Below are positions 1 to 8,655 of a stretch of 64,000 bases of DNA, one piece after another. The first letter of the stretch is position 1. Each line of letters opens with the position of its first letter. The notes beneath the pieces are model-generated. The model searched no databases and was not told where the DNA came from. It was given only the letters and a program-made list of their open reading frames with translations. The translations under genes and the position numbers were made by a program. The stretch spans positions 310,001 through 374,000 of the forward strand of contig NZ_AP024883.1 of the NCBI RefSeq assembly GCF_024346955.1, read 5' to 3'. This DNA comes from Vibrio mangrovi (lineage in GTDB: Bacteria; Pseudomonadota; Gammaproteobacteria; Enterobacterales; Vibrionaceae).

Positions 1-1
1 G

Positions 2-643
2 GAATATGTGCTCGGTTATATGATTGCACATTATCGGCATTTTAATCTCTACCGAGAGCAGCAACAGGAGAAATCCTGGCTGCCGCACACTTATGAGACG
101 CTGACAGGAAAGACAGTGGTGATTCTGGGAACTGGGAATATCGCCTCGTTTCTGGCTCATTCAGCCCGGAATATGGGGCTTGTTGTGATAGGCGTGAACC
201 GTTCTGGCCAGCAACCGGAATCGACGGCTTTCCATGAAGTATACGCGGTAGAGGATATACAGAAAGCACTAGCTATGGCTAATATCGTTGTCAGCATTCT
301 GCCAAACACTGCATCATCTGAATCTCTCCTGAATCTTCAGACACTGAGTGCCTGCCAGCAGGTGTTGTTGTTTAATGTCGGCCGCGGACGGACACTGAAA
401 GAGCCGGATTTAATTCCTGCGATTGAGGAAGGTGCCGTACAACATGCTTTTCTGGATGTCTTCATCACAGAGCCTTTGGCATCGTCTCATCCATTCTGGT
501 CACATCCGCAGATTACATTAACACCCCACATTGCAGCGACCAGTTTCCCGGAGCAGGTCATCGATATTTTTGCTGAGAATCTGAAGTTGTGGATGCAGGG
601 GCAACCATTGAAATACGTCATCGATTTTGAAAAAGGTTACTGA
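2..643 (+). CDS. D-2-hydroxyacid dehydrogenase family protein (5' end outside window)
   Basis: This is the C-terminal two thirds of an NAD(P)-dependent 2-hydroxyacid dehydrogenase; the reading frame is open at the left edge, so the true start lies outside. What is visible is the Rossmann nucleotide-binding segment (VVILGTGNIASFLA), then the NVGRG strand carrying the catalytic Arg, the ITEPL Glu, and the TPHIAA motif with the catalytic His. That is the order seen in the glyoxylate/hydroxypyruvate reductase (GhrA-like) and phosphoglycerate dehydrogenase family. The closing residues (VIDFEKGY) resemble the GhrA C-terminus. Such enzymes reduce small 2-keto acids in the cytoplasm; the exact substrate cannot be read here. 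The stop overlaps the start of the next gene (TGATG), so the two are probably co-translated. Confidence 0.88.
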   Translation, partial: EYVLGYMIAHYRHFNLYREQQQEKSWLPHTYETLTGKTVVILGTGNIASFLAHSARNMGLVVIGVNRSGQQPESTAFHEVYAVEDIQKALAMANIVVSILPNTASSESLLNLQTLSACQQVLLFNVGRGRTLKEPDLIPAIEEGAVQHAFLDVFITEPLASSHPFWSHPQITLTPHIAATSFPEQVIDIFAENLKLWMQGQPLKYVIDFEKGY

Positions 644-1248
644 TGTTAGACGCCTTGTTACAGCAAATCAGTCAGTGCCGGCTTTGTGAACCGGAACTTC
701 CACTGGGAGCGAATCCTGTGATACGGGCGCACCGGGATGCCAGAATTCTGATTATCGGGCAAGCACCCGGAACCAGAGTTCACCAGACCTCGATTCCCTG
801 GAATGATCCAAGCGGTGACCGTCTCAGAAGCTGGCTGGATATTGACCGTGAGACTTTCTACGATGCTCGGAAAATTGCGATTATGCCGATGGGGTTGTGT
901 TATCCGGGAAAGGGGCGTTCCGGTGATTTACCACCGAGAAAAGAGTGTGCGCCACAATGGCACCAGCGAGTTCTGAATGAGTTGCCTCATATTGAGCTGA
1001 CGTTATTAATTGGTCAGTATGCACAGAATTATTATTTGTCGGATAAGCCAAAAACACTGACTGAAACTGTCCAAAACTGGCGCCGATGGTTGCCGGAGTT
1101 TATACCGCTGCCACATCCCTCGCCAAGAAACACCTTGTGGCTCAAAAATCATACATGGTTTGAAAATGATGTCGTGCCTTTTATAAGAAACCGTGTTCAT
1201 GAAATCTTGATGGATGAGCTACCTTTTACTGGCTCAAATGAGTGTTGA
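643..1248 (+). CDS. Uracil-DNA glycosylase family protein
   Basis: A 201-residue cytoplasmic protein of the uracil-DNA glycosylase superfamily. The N-terminal region has a Cys pair (QCRLC, about residues 11-15). It is followed by the family motif GQAPGTRVHQT (about 39-49) and, near the C-terminus, HPSPRN (about 158-163), which correspond to the two active-site motifs of the fold. The role is presumably base-excision repair, but members of this subfamily are poorly characterised and activity should not be assumed. Its ATG overlaps the stop of the upstream dehydrogenase, suggesting translational coupling. A gap of about 200 bp with no other gene separates it from hupA. Confidence 0.82.
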   Translation: MLDALLQQISQCRLCEPELPLGANPVIRAHRDARILIIGQAPGTRVHQTSIPWNDPSGDRLRSWLDIDRETFYDARKIAIMPMGLCYPGKGRSGDLPPRKECAPQWHQRVLNELPHIELTLLIGQYAQNYYLSDKPKTLTETVQNWRRWLPEFIPLPHPSPRNTLWLKNHTWFENDVVPFIRNRVHEILMDELPFTGSNEC

Positions 1249-1456
1249 GTGGTTGTCATATCTGATTGGCAGGGTCTTTTTGTCACGCTTTCAGAGGAAA
1301 AAAGTTGGCTCCAAACGGTGAAAATTGTGAGTTGTTGCTCAGTTTATAGTTAAATTTTCATCAAACAAGCAAAAGAACAACGACAAACCTTTGCCAGACG
1401 GGGGCTTTTTGCTTTAGAGTTGATTAGGTTCGATAACATATTAGAAGGGAAACCGA

Positions 1457-1729
1457 ATGAACAAGACCCAATTGATCGACTTTATTGCAGAAAAAGCAGA
1501 TCTCTCTAAAGCGCAAGCAAAGTCCGCTCTAGAAGCGACTCTAGGTGCAGTTGAAGAGGCACTAAAATCAGGTGACCAGGTTCAACTAATTGGTTTTGGT
1601 ACATTTAAAGTCAACCACCGTGCTGCCCGCACTGGTCGTAATCCAAAAACTGGTGCAGAAATCCAAATCTCTGCAGCAAATGTTCCTGCATTCGTTGCCG
1701 GAAAAGCACTGAAAGAATCAGTAAATTAA
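1457..1729 (+). CDS. hupA: DNA-binding protein HU-alpha
   Basis: A 90-residue histone-like nucleoid protein, the normal length for HU. It begins MNKTQLIDFIAEKA and contains the DNA-arm signature GRNPKTG and the GFGTF turn before the arm. HU binds and bends DNA without strong sequence specificity and compacts the nucleoid as an alpha/beta dimer. The ATG is preceded by a purine-rich AGAAGGGA ribosome binding site. The placement next to a DUF1481 lipoprotein and convergent purD/purH genes matches hupA (not hupB) of enterobacteria and vibrios. An intrinsic terminator follows directly. Confidence 0.97.
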   Translation: MNKTQLIDFIAEKADLSKAQAKSALEATLGAVEEALKSGDQVQLIGFGTFKVNHRAARTGRNPKTGAEIQISAANVPAFVAGKALKESVN

Positions 1730-1737
1730 TTTATACT

Positions 1738-1775
1738 CTACGCCAAGACAGTGATTTGTTCTTGGCGTAGTTTTT
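1738..1775 (+). terminator. Intrinsic terminator of hupA
   Basis: Perfect 11-bp stem CTACGCCAAGA / TCTTGGCGTAG (1738-1748 with 1760-1770) followed by TTTTT. The T tract ends exactly at the ATG of the downstream lipoprotein gene, so terminator and start codon abut. Confidence 0.93.
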
Positions 1776-2480
1776 ATGAAAAAGTTTTTTATTTCCTGCC
1801 TCCTTTCCGGGCTTATGCTCGGCTGTTCAGCTTCACAACAACTGACAACCACACTATTGGAAGAATATTCCGGCGGTGAACGAATGGGCGATGCGATTAG
1901 CCTGTTCTGGTATACCGAAGAATCGAATCATCCTTATTCTGCTTCCGACTATATCCAGTCTCGTTCTGATGGTTGGTATCAAACCAGCTACCGTTGGGAA
2001 AATAATGTTTTAAAAGAACTTGTTCGCGAAGGCGAGCAAATGTCTGATACCGGGGAAGAGCAAGAAATGGTTCCTTTTCGGGTTCATTTGCGTTTTGATA
2101 AGAACGGTGAGGCTGTCTATCAGCAGTACCGGGTGAATGATAAAGTATTTCCCCTATCAACGGAGACACTGAAACACTATCAGTCTCAGGCTGAGGCGAT
2201 TGTCGAAACAGTGAAGAAGCAAGATAAGCAGGATCAGGAGCTGATTCAGGGCGTCTGGGACGGAGAGACTTTTGAGACCTGTTCCGGGCAGGAGTATGAA
2301 AAAGTCGAGTTTAATAAAACGCTCCCCAGTTTCGTGATTCAACGGTTGTCCAGTCTGGACAATTATATGGCTTTTCTGGGAAACATCAGAAATGACCGGA
2401 TCTATATTCAGGAAATACTCATGCTTGCTGACGACGGGCATGACTGTATCTCACGACCAGAGTTGATTGAAGAACGCTGA
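1776..2480 (+). CDS. DUF1481 (YjaH-like) lipoprotein
   Basis: A 234-residue predicted lipoprotein of unknown function. The N-terminus MKKFFISCLLSGLMLGCSAS is a classical lipoprotein signal with lipobox LMLGC (cleavage before Cys17). The mature part should therefore be anchored to the envelope, probably the outer membrane because Ser follows the Cys. Similarity in position and character to E. coli YjaH (DUF1481), which also sits just after hupA, supports the family call. The start codon immediately follows the hupA terminator T tract and no Shine-Dalgarno sequence is visible. An internal start would lose the signal peptide, so ATG 1776 is preferred. Confidence 0.85.
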   Translation: MKKFFISCLLSGLMLGCSASQQLTTTLLEEYSGGERMGDAISLFWYTEESNHPYSASDYIQSRSDGWYQTSYRWENNVLKELVREGEQMSDTGEEQEMVPFRVHLRFDKNGEAVYQQYRVNDKVFPLSTETLKHYQSQAEAIVETVKKQDKQDQELIQGVWDGETFETCSGQEYEKVEFNKTLPSFVIQRLSSLDNYMAFLGNIRNDRIYIQEILMLADDGHDCISRPELIEER

Positions 2481-2503
2481 GGGCTCGGCCATTAAATGGC
2501 AAT

Positions 2504-2537
2504 AAAAAACCGGAGCGTGTTTCGCGTCCGGTTTTTT
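2504..2537. terminator. Bidirectional terminator between the DUF1481 gene and purD
   Basis: Inverted repeat AAAAAACCGGA / TCCGGTTTTTT with a short loop. A tracts on one side and T tracts on the other allow it to act for both the rightward lipoprotein gene and leftward purD. Confidence 0.9.
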
Positions 2538-2559
2538 GTCAGTCAGCGATGTAAAGCGA

Positions 2560-3846
2560 TTACTGTTGCTCGCGCTCAATCGCCCGGTAGCCAATATCAT
2601 TGCGGAAGAAAACACCATCCCACTGAATCTGTTTCGCTAGTGCATAGGCACGTTGCTGGGCTTCTGATACCGATTGACCCAGAGCTGTTGCACAAAGGAC
2701 ACGTCCGCCGTTGGTGACAACATTTCCTTCTTTCTCGCTGGTGCCGGCATGGAAGACTTTTTCACCTTCCGTTTCGGTTTGTGGCAGACCCGAAATTACA
2801 TCCCCTTTGTTATAACTTCCGGGATAGCCTCCGGCAGCTAACACAATCCCAATCGATGCACGCGGATCCCATTTAGATTCGGCCTGATCCAGATTACCTG
2901 CAATCGCAGTCTGACACAGTTCGACCAAATCTGACTGAAGACGCATCATGATTGGTTGAGTTTCCGGATCGCCGAAGCGGCAGTTGAACTCAATGACTTT
3001 CGGGTTACCCTGAGCGTCGATCATCAGACCGGCATACAGAAACCCAGTGTATGGATAACCTTCTTTCGCCATGCCTTCAACTGTCGGATAGATGACCTGT
3101 TCCATGATACGGTCATGAATTTCCTGGGTCACAACCGGCGCTGGAGAATAAGCACCCATTCCACCGGTATTTGGCCCGGTATCTTTATCTCCGACCCGCT
3201 TATGATCCTGACTGGTGGCCATTGGCAGAACATGCTTACCATCAACCATTACGATAAAGCTGGCTTCTTCGCCTTCAAGAAATTCTTCGATAACAACGCG
3301 GCTGCCTGCATCACCAAATGCATTACCGGCCAGCATATCTTTGATCGCGTCTTCTGCTTCTTGCAAAGTCATTGCCACAATGACACCTTTCCCCGCTGCC
3401 AGCCCATCCGCTTTGACCACGATTGGTGCACCTTTTTCCTGAACATAAGCCAGCGCTGGTTCGATTTCGGTGAAGTTGGCGTAATCGGCTGTCGGAATAT
3501 TGTGACGAGCCAGAAAGTCTTTGGTAAAGGCTTTTGAGCCTTCAAGCTGGGCTGCCCCTTTGGTCGGGCCGAAAATAGGCAGGCCGGCTGCCCGGAATGC
3601 ATCAACAACACCAATCACCAGTGGTGCTTCCGGTCCGACAATCGTTAATTCAATCGCGTTTTCCTGAGCGAAAGCAACCAAACCATCAATGTCTTCAACA
3701 TCGATGCTGACATTTTTTACTTTTGTTTCCAGTGCAGTGCCTGCATTGCCGGGAGCAACAAAGATGGTTTCAACCTGTGGGTTTTGTGCGACTTTCCAGG
3801 AGAGTGCATGTTCACGTCCGCCGGAACCGATAACAAGTACGTTCAT
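2560..3846 (-). CDS. purD: Phosphoribosylamine-glycine ligase (GARS)
   Basis: A 428-residue ATP-grasp enzyme of purine biosynthesis: 5-phosphoribosylamine + glycine + ATP gives glycinamide ribonucleotide. Visible are the N-terminal GSGGREHALSWK motif (residues 7-18), the ATP-grasp loop VKADGLAAGKG (144-154), TGGMGAYSP (227-235) and the family signature RFGDPETQ (290-297). The length is the standard bacterial monofunctional GARS. It lies 100 bp downstream of purH in the same direction, forming the conserved purHD operon. A hairpin lies in the purH-purD gap. Confidence 0.98.
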   Translation of the reverse strand: MNVLVIGSGGREHALSWKVAQNPQVETIFVAPGNAGTALETKVKNVSIDVEDIDGLVAFAQENAIELTIVGPEAPLVIGVVDAFRAAGLPIFGPTKGAAQLEGSKAFTKDFLARHNIPTADYANFTEIEPALAYVQEKGAPIVVKADGLAAGKGVIVAMTLQEAEDAIKDMLAGNAFGDAGSRVVIEEFLEGEEASFIVMVDGKHVLPMATSQDHKRVGDKDTGPNTGGMGAYSPAPVVTQEIHDRIMEQVIYPTVEGMAKEGYPYTGFLYAGLMIDAQGNPKVIEFNCRFGDPETQPIMMRLQSDLVELCQTAIAGNLDQAESKWDPRASIGIVLAAGGYPGSYNKGDVISGLPQTETEGEKVFHAGTSEKEGNVVTNGGRVLCATALGQSVSEAQQRAYALAKQIQWDGVFFRNDIGYRAIEREQQ

Positions 3847-3912
3847 AAAGATGAATTCCTGTGTTCAAATGATTTGCCTTTAAGCATAGGCAAAGCGTTT
3901 AGAATAAATATC

Positions 3913-3934
3913 TAAATGCCCCGCAGGGCATTTA
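3913..3934 (-). terminator. Hairpin in the purH-purD gap
   Basis: Stem TAAATGCCC / GGGCATTTA with a 4-nt loop, directly after the purH stop. It lacks a long U tract, so it could be a partial terminator or an mRNA-processing/stability hairpin rather than a full stop. Confidence 0.55.
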
Positions 3935-3946
3935 TTCTATTCCGGC

Positions 3947-5539
3947 TTAGTGTCTGAAATGACGCATACCGGTGAAGACCATTGCCATACCGTGTTCGTC
4001 TGCGGCAGCAATGACTTCATCGTCCCGCATTGATCCGCCAGGCTGGATCACACAGGTTACTCCGGCTTCTGCTGCGGCATCGATACCGTCACGGAACGGG
4101 AAGAATGCATCGGAAGCCATCACGGTTCCTTCAACTTTCAGACCTTCGTCTGCGGCCTTAATTCCGGCAATCTTCGCGGAATAAACCCGGCTCATCTGAC
4201 CGGCACCTACGCCGATGGTCATATCACCTTTCGCGTAGACAATGGCATTTGATTTCACGTATTTGGCGACTTTCCAGCAGAACAGAGCATCTTTCAGTTC
4301 TGCTTCTGAAGGTTGGCGTTTTGAAACGATTTTCAGGTCGTCACTGTTAACCATGCCCTGATCACGATCCTGAACCAGCAGACCACCGTTGACTCGCTTG
4401 AAGTCGTAACCGGTAGTTTTATCCTGCCACTGACCACAGACTAGCAAACGGACATTTTTCTTCGCAGCAACCACTGCAACTGCTTCATCGCTAACCGTTG
4501 GAGCAATAATCACTTCGACGAACTGACGCTCAACAATCGCTTGTGCGGTTTCTGCGTCCAGTTCCCGGTTAAATGCAATGATACCGCCAAATGCCGATGT
4601 CGGATCGGTCTGGTAGGCACGGTTATAGGCTTCGAGGATGTCTTTGCCCAGAGCAACACCACATGGGTTAGCGTGTTTGACGATGACACATGCAGGTTCA
4701 ACAAACTCTTTCACACACTCTAGAGCTGCATCGGTATCAGCGATATTGTTGTAAGAGAGAGCTTTTCCCTGAATCTGACGGGCGGTTGCAACAGAAGCTT
4801 CTTCAGGATCACTTTCCACATAGAAAGCAGCGGACTGGTGGTTGTTTTCACCGTAACGCATATCCTGTTTCTTTTCGAACTGCATGTTGAACGTGCGAGG
4901 GAATTTGGATTCTTCATCTCCCTCTTTGTTATCGCCGTAAGAAGGAACCATTTTACCAAAGTAGTTGGCGATCATGCCGTCATAAGCTGCGGTGTGCTCA
5001 AATGCAGCAATGGCAAGATCAAAACGGGTATCCAGTGTCAGTGATCCGCTATTGGCATCCATTTCAGTGATAACCCGCTGATAGTCGCTTGCGTTGACGA
5101 TGATGGACACATCTTTATGGTTTTTCGCAGCAGAACGAACCATAGTCGGGCCGCCAATATCAATATTTTCAACCGCATCTGCCAGTGAACAGTCAGCTTT
5201 GGCAACTGTTGCAGCAAATGGATACAGGTTAACAACGACCATATCGATTGGCTGGATACCGTGTTGAGCCATCACATCGTCATCTTGTCCCCGGCGTCCC
5301 AGTACACCACCGTGAACTTTCGGGTGAAGGGTTTTGACGCGACCATCCATCATTTCCGGAAATCCGGTATAGTCGGATACTTCAGTGACAGAAATGCCTT
5401 GTTCTGCCAGAAGGCGGGCGGTTCCACCAGTTGACAGAATGTCGACTCCACGGTCAGCCAGTGCTTTGGCGAATTCTACAATACCAGTTTTGTCTGATAC
5501 GCTGATAAGCGCACGGCGAATAGGACGAGCGTTATTCAT
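3947..5539 (-). CDS. purH: Bifunctional AICAR formyltransferase / IMP cyclohydrolase
   Basis: A 530-residue enzyme catalysing the last two steps of IMP synthesis. The N-terminal MGS-like cyclohydrolase domain (about 1-145) has the ISVSDKTG motif and RVKTLHPKVHGG. The C-terminal transformylase domain carries KHANPCG (288-294) with the catalytic Lys-His pair. The ORF is open 8 codons further upstream. ATG 5539 is preferred because a good ribosome binding site (GAAGGAAGC) lies just before it and MNNARPIRRALIS matches the usual N-terminus. It is first gene of purHD; a PurR-like operator lies upstream. Confidence 0.98.
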   Translation of the reverse strand: MNNARPIRRALISVSDKTGIVEFAKALADRGVDILSTGGTARLLAEQGISVTEVSDYTGFPEMMDGRVKTLHPKVHGGVLGRRGQDDDVMAQHGIQPIDMVVVNLYPFAATVAKADCSLADAVENIDIGGPTMVRSAAKNHKDVSIIVNASDYQRVITEMDANSGSLTLDTRFDLAIAAFEHTAAYDGMIANYFGKMVPSYGDNKEGDEESKFPRTFNMQFEKKQDMRYGENNHQSAAFYVESDPEEASVATARQIQGKALSYNNIADTDAALECVKEFVEPACVIVKHANPCGVALGKDILEAYNRAYQTDPTSAFGGIIAFNRELDAETAQAIVERQFVEVIIAPTVSDEAVAVVAAKKNVRLLVCGQWQDKTTGYDFKRVNGGLLVQDRDQGMVNSDDLKIVSKRQPSEAELKDALFCWKVAKYVKSNAIVYAKGDMTIGVGAGQMSRVYSAKIAGIKAADEGLKVEGTVMASDAFFPFRDGIDAAAEAGVTCVIQPGGSMRDDEVIAAADEHGMAMVFTGMRHFRH

Positions 5540-5634
5540 TGCTTCCTTCTTCCTCAAATTCACAGAGTTGATTGAACGAAATAGATGTCAAATTTTGTGG
5601 CGCACATTCTAGCGAATTAATCACCAAAAAGCTC

Positions 5635-5650
5635 GCGCAATCGTTTGGCA
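5635..5650 (-). promoter_or_regulatory. Candidate PurR operator upstream of purHD
   Basis: The 16-mer GCGCAATCGTTTGGCA matches the enterobacterial PurR consensus (ACGCAAACGTTTGCGT) at 11 of 16 positions, including the central CGTTTG. It lies about 95 bp upstream of the purH start, a normal operator position. This is a match by eye only. Confidence 0.55.
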
Positions 5651-5770
5651 TAAGCAAAATAATTCCCAATTCGTTATTTTTTATTGAGATGTTTCAGACT
5701 GTTCGTGCTCTGTTGTGGTGTGTTTTGTATGAATTCTGATGTGTATTTGTGAAATGATGATGTGGTGAAC

Positions 5771-5812
5771 AAATGGCGTTTATCCCGGCGTTTGCGGTGA
5801 TAAACGCATTTG
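5771..5812 (-). terminator. Hairpin downstream of manA
   Basis: Stem GCGTTTATC / GATAAACGC (5776-5784 with 5799-5807) with a GC-rich loop, just beyond the manA stop on the leftward strand. The trailing U tract is weak, so termination may be partial. Confidence 0.5.
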
Positions 5813-5832
5813 TGTATGCCTGCTTTCTCGCC

Positions 5833-7035
5833 TTAATTATAGACCCGGGCAACTCTGCCGGATGAAGAAAGCGTATAGGCACAGGCCGATGCCGGAACAA
5901 AAGCCGACTGACCTTTTTGCAGGCTGAGTGTCATACCGTTTTCATGGTGCAGATGTACGACATCATCAATGGCGAAAATGATTTCGGCGCTGGTGGTTGT
6001 CAGCGTGATATCAGCAGGCATTGGATAAATGGAGAATTTAAAATCACTGACCGGAACCGGATAATGCCGAATCTCCCCTTCTTTCTTTGGGGAAACGAGC
6101 AGTGTCTCTTTGGGTTTGGGGGCAAATGATGTGCATTTTGCCAGTTCCTGAACATCGATATGTTTGGGCGTTAACCCGGCCCGGAGTACATTGTCTGAAC
6201 TGGCCATCACTTCCAGCCCGGTACCTTTCAGATAAGCATGAGGTGTTCTGGCATCCAGATACATGGCTTCTCCGGGTTGCAGCACCACATAATGCAGTAA
6301 TATTGCAGAGAACAATCCGATATCTTCAGGGTAGTCTTGTGCCAGTTCGAGGATCAGGCGGGCAAGCCTATTTTCTTCCTGATATTGTGCCGCGTAAGCC
6401 AGTAAGGCTTGAATTGCCAGTGATTTCTGCTCTCCCGACAGGGAAAGCAAATGGACAAAGAATGACTGAAATCCGCTTTCGCTTCTGTCTGCCCGCAGTT
6501 GATTGACCAGCGACTCAATCGGCAGGATATTCATCTCGGTCAGTGTCTGAATGATCTCTTCTAACGGACGGAAACCATTCAGCGCATGGTAAGGTGTTAA
6601 TGCGTAAACCAGCTCAGGTTTATGGTTTGGATCTTTATAGTTGCGCTGCGGCGCATCGAGTGGAATTTGCTGCTGATTCTCCTGGGCAAAACCAATCTCA
6701 GCATCCTGTTTACATGGGTGAACCTGAATCGAGAGCGCCTTCTCTGCCGCCAGAACTTTAAACAGGAATGGTAATGCACCATAAGCCTGACGGATCTGTT
6801 CGGATAAACATAACGACAGATGGCTTTGAATAAACCCGGCGAGAGAGTGCTGCTGATTACCCGAGATGATCTGAGAACATCCGCCCGGATGAGCGCCCAT
6901 CCAGATTTCTGCCTGAGGTTGATGTTCCGGGTTAGGGATATTAAACAGATGGTTGATTGATTGTGTACTTCCCCAGGCATAATTCTGAATAACATTCTGC
7001 ATTAAATAGAAGGGAAGTATCGTTGTATCGTTCAT
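5833..7035 (-). CDS. manA: Mannose-6-phosphate isomerase, class I
   Basis: A 400-residue cytoplasmic Zn-dependent isomerase interconverting mannose-6-P and fructose-6-P, for mannose use or GDP-mannose supply. Type I PMI motifs are present: AEIWMGAHPGG (42-52), the metal-binding QVHP (104-107), and DPNHKPELVYAL (135-146) with the second His and Glu ligands. There is also the C-terminal cupin-like portion with GLTPKHID. It stands alone between purHD and the accessory island; no adjacent phosphotransferase-system or polysaccharide gene is seen. Confidence 0.96.
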   Translation of the reverse strand: MNDTTILPFYLMQNVIQNYAWGSTQSINHLFNIPNPEHQPQAEIWMGAHPGGCSQIISGNQQHSLAGFIQSHLSLCLSEQIRQAYGALPFLFKVLAAEKALSIQVHPCKQDAEIGFAQENQQQIPLDAPQRNYKDPNHKPELVYALTPYHALNGFRPLEEIIQTLTEMNILPIESLVNQLRADRSESGFQSFFVHLLSLSGEQKSLAIQALLAYAAQYQEENRLARLILELAQDYPEDIGLFSAILLHYVVLQPGEAMYLDARTPHAYLKGTGLEVMASSDNVLRAGLTPKHIDVQELAKCTSFAPKPKETLLVSPKKEGEIRHYPVPVSDFKFSIYPMPADITLTTTSAEIIFAIDDVVHLHHENGMTLSLQKGQSAFVPASACAYTLSSSGRVARVYN

Positions 7036-7204
7036 AGTGATCCCGGGTCCGTGGCTGGTTTAGATAATCTATTGAATCACATTTATGGTATCCGACTTTG
7101 TATTTATATCAAATATATCAACATCAATGAGGACGGAATGCTCTGATATGTTGCTCAGGATATGAATGGACTAAGAGATTTAACAACTATGCTTCTGGAG
7201 AGGA

Positions 7205-7522
7205 TTAGCCCAATTTACTATCAATAAAGATACATATACAGCCTAAAACAAATGAGATCATCAAATAGGGTATTAAATACTTTAAAGTAGTTAATATCCG
7301 TTTTAGGTGTGTGGGGAAGCATTTTAGTCTTGATTTGGTGTTAGCATAGCCATATAAAAGAAAGCCAGAGAAAGGTATAAAAAAGGTGAAAAGTCTTTTA
7401 TAAGCCATTGGATCATGCTTTTTTAACATCGGCCCTAAAACGATGCCTAGAATAAAAATGAGGGTAAATGCAAGGAAACTTGTGACGACTAAAATTACTC
7501 CGATGATTGCGAGGGCTGTCAT
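7205..7522 (-). CDS. Small hypothetical membrane protein
   Basis: A 105-residue, strongly hydrophobic protein with about three predicted membrane segments (near residues 4-32, 46-60 and 82-100) and a short basic cytoplasmic loop between the second and third. I do not recognise a family. No strong Shine-Dalgarno precedes the ATG. The AT-rich composition matches the accessory island to its right rather than manA. It may be the left-most member of the island. Hydrophobicity pattern and lack of overlap support a real gene, but not strongly. Confidence 0.5.
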   Translation of the reverse strand: MTALAIIGVILVVTSFLAFTLIFILGIVLGPMLKKHDPMAYKRLFTFFIPFSGFLLYGYANTKSRLKCFPTHLKRILTTLKYLIPYLMISFVLGCICIFIDSKLG

Positions 7523-7954
7523 ATGATTGATTCTTAAATGGGTTGGTGATTAGTCTGGATTTTATACGGAGTGACACCTTTTATCTATCGTCATTATAAT
7601 TATATCTGTAGACTTTTTGATACCAAAGTATACATAGATAATATTCCTTATGTTCAATTTATTTTTTATCACCAGGTTGCCTCAACAAGTAGGGGATGTA
7701 AGTTATTTCAATTTTTGAAGTGCTCAATTTATAGCCCTAGCCAAGGTTTTAGCTGTGAGTTCTAATGTATCATCAACAATTGATTGATATCATTGTTTGA
7801 TGAAAGTTTAAGTTTATACATTAATGCTTTATGATACAATACATCCTAATTATTTAACATATAAAATGATGACTGGTGTTTGAGAATTTTTATATGGCTT
7901 TGGTAAAGAGAGTACTTCTGAAACGACTTTCTATGAGTGGAAATGGGGGAATTA
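7523..7954. other. AT-rich intergenic region, no credible gene
   Basis: About 430 bp of AT-rich sequence with only short, unconvincing ORFs. Its right end (7856 onward) contains the leader repeat shared with the downstream paralogue copies. Confidence 0.6.
7856..7884 (+). repeat. Leader repeat, collapsed form (before paralogue A)
   Basis: AACATATAAAATG followed by the ACTGGTGTTTGAG junction. The left end matches 8478 and 9816 and the right end matches 8576 and 9927. The 79-92 bp found between the two GGTGTT motifs in the other copies is absent here. Confidence 0.7.
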
Positions 7955-8392
7955 GTGAAGAAAAGAGTGCAAATTTTATTATTTTTCATTCCTTTTTTTG
8001 TAATCATGATGTTGAATCGTGGACAGGATGGCGTTGACAATAAAATGTTGTATGAATTTCAGCAGACACTAGACCGGAAAATTGACAGAAACTCGTCGTA
8101 TCGTTTTACCTCCGGTGGCTTCAACGGGATATCGAAGTCGGGGAAGATAGGAAAATTTTATTCTTGTTTAAGGAAGTATCAACTTGTGAAACGTGTTCAC
8201 AGAAATATTCCTGAGATGATGGGGTTAGATCCTGAAGATATCCATACATCATTTATTCACATATTGGTTGATGATTATTTTGAATTAAGAATGCAGCTTG
8301 CAAATTCTGTTGTGACAAATTTCTATTTCGGCCCCGAGGATAGCTCTTCACGTTTTTCTATTTATTGTGATATAGATCTCCTCAACTCGTAA
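7955..8392 (+). CDS. Membrane-anchored paralogue A of the tandem array
   Basis: A roughly 145-residue protein of no recognised family. It has one N-terminal hydrophobic segment (VQILLFFIPFFVIMML) and then a soluble domain beginning around VDNKMLYEFQQTLDRKI. Two conserved cysteines (FYSCLRK and IYCDIDLL) would lie outside the cytoplasm and could form a disulfide. The central part is nearly identical to copy B, while its last 45 residues diverge from B, C and D. GTG 7955 is chosen because GGGGGA precedes it and the same arrangement recurs in other copies; GTG 7937 or ATG 7943 are possible. By architecture it could be an immunity protein for a periplasmic toxin, but this is inference. Confidence 0.7.
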   Translation: MKKRVQILLFFIPFFVIMMLNRGQDGVDNKMLYEFQQTLDRKIDRNSSYRFTSGGFNGISKSGKIGKFYSCLRKYQLVKRVHRNIPEMMGLDPEDIHTSFIHILVDDYFELRMQLANSVVTNFYFGPEDSSSRFSIYCDIDLLNS

Positions 8393-8477
8393 TGTGGAGA
8401 AAATTGGCACCCAAAGTTACAAAGGCTAATCTACCGATGTTTTTATTAGTTCAGAATATAATCTGTTCTGGTTTTTC

Positions 8478-8585
8478 AACATATAAAATGATAACTGGTG
8501 TTGTCCGACGATGCAGTATTATAACCTCTTTGTGGTTGATAAACTAACTATCATTTTGAACAGTAGGATTACATCGGTGTTTGAG
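8478..8585 (+). repeat. Structured leader repeat (before paralogue B)
   Basis: About 108 bp, homologous to 9816-9936. It contains an outer inverted repeat AAAATGATA / TATCATTTT, an inner small hairpin around ACCTCTTTGTGGT, and a GGTGTT direct repeat at 8497 and 8576. It lies between the stop of copy A and the start of copy B. Confidence 0.7.
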
Positions 8586-8655
8586 AATTTTTATATGGCT
8601 TTGGTAAAGGAAGTACTTCTAAGATGCCTGATTATGAATGGAAATGGGGGAATTG

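Noticed and set aside
7571..7765. 64-residue ORF in the island's left gap
   Set aside because: No ribosome binding site, odd composition and no relation to neighbours.
8478..8585. Integron attC (VCR-like) site between array copies
   Set aside because: Length and nested inverted repeats are suggestive in a Vibrio, but the R' and R'' core sites (GTTRRRY / RYYYAAC in the right places) and VCR sequence are absent, and the cassettes are related paralogues.
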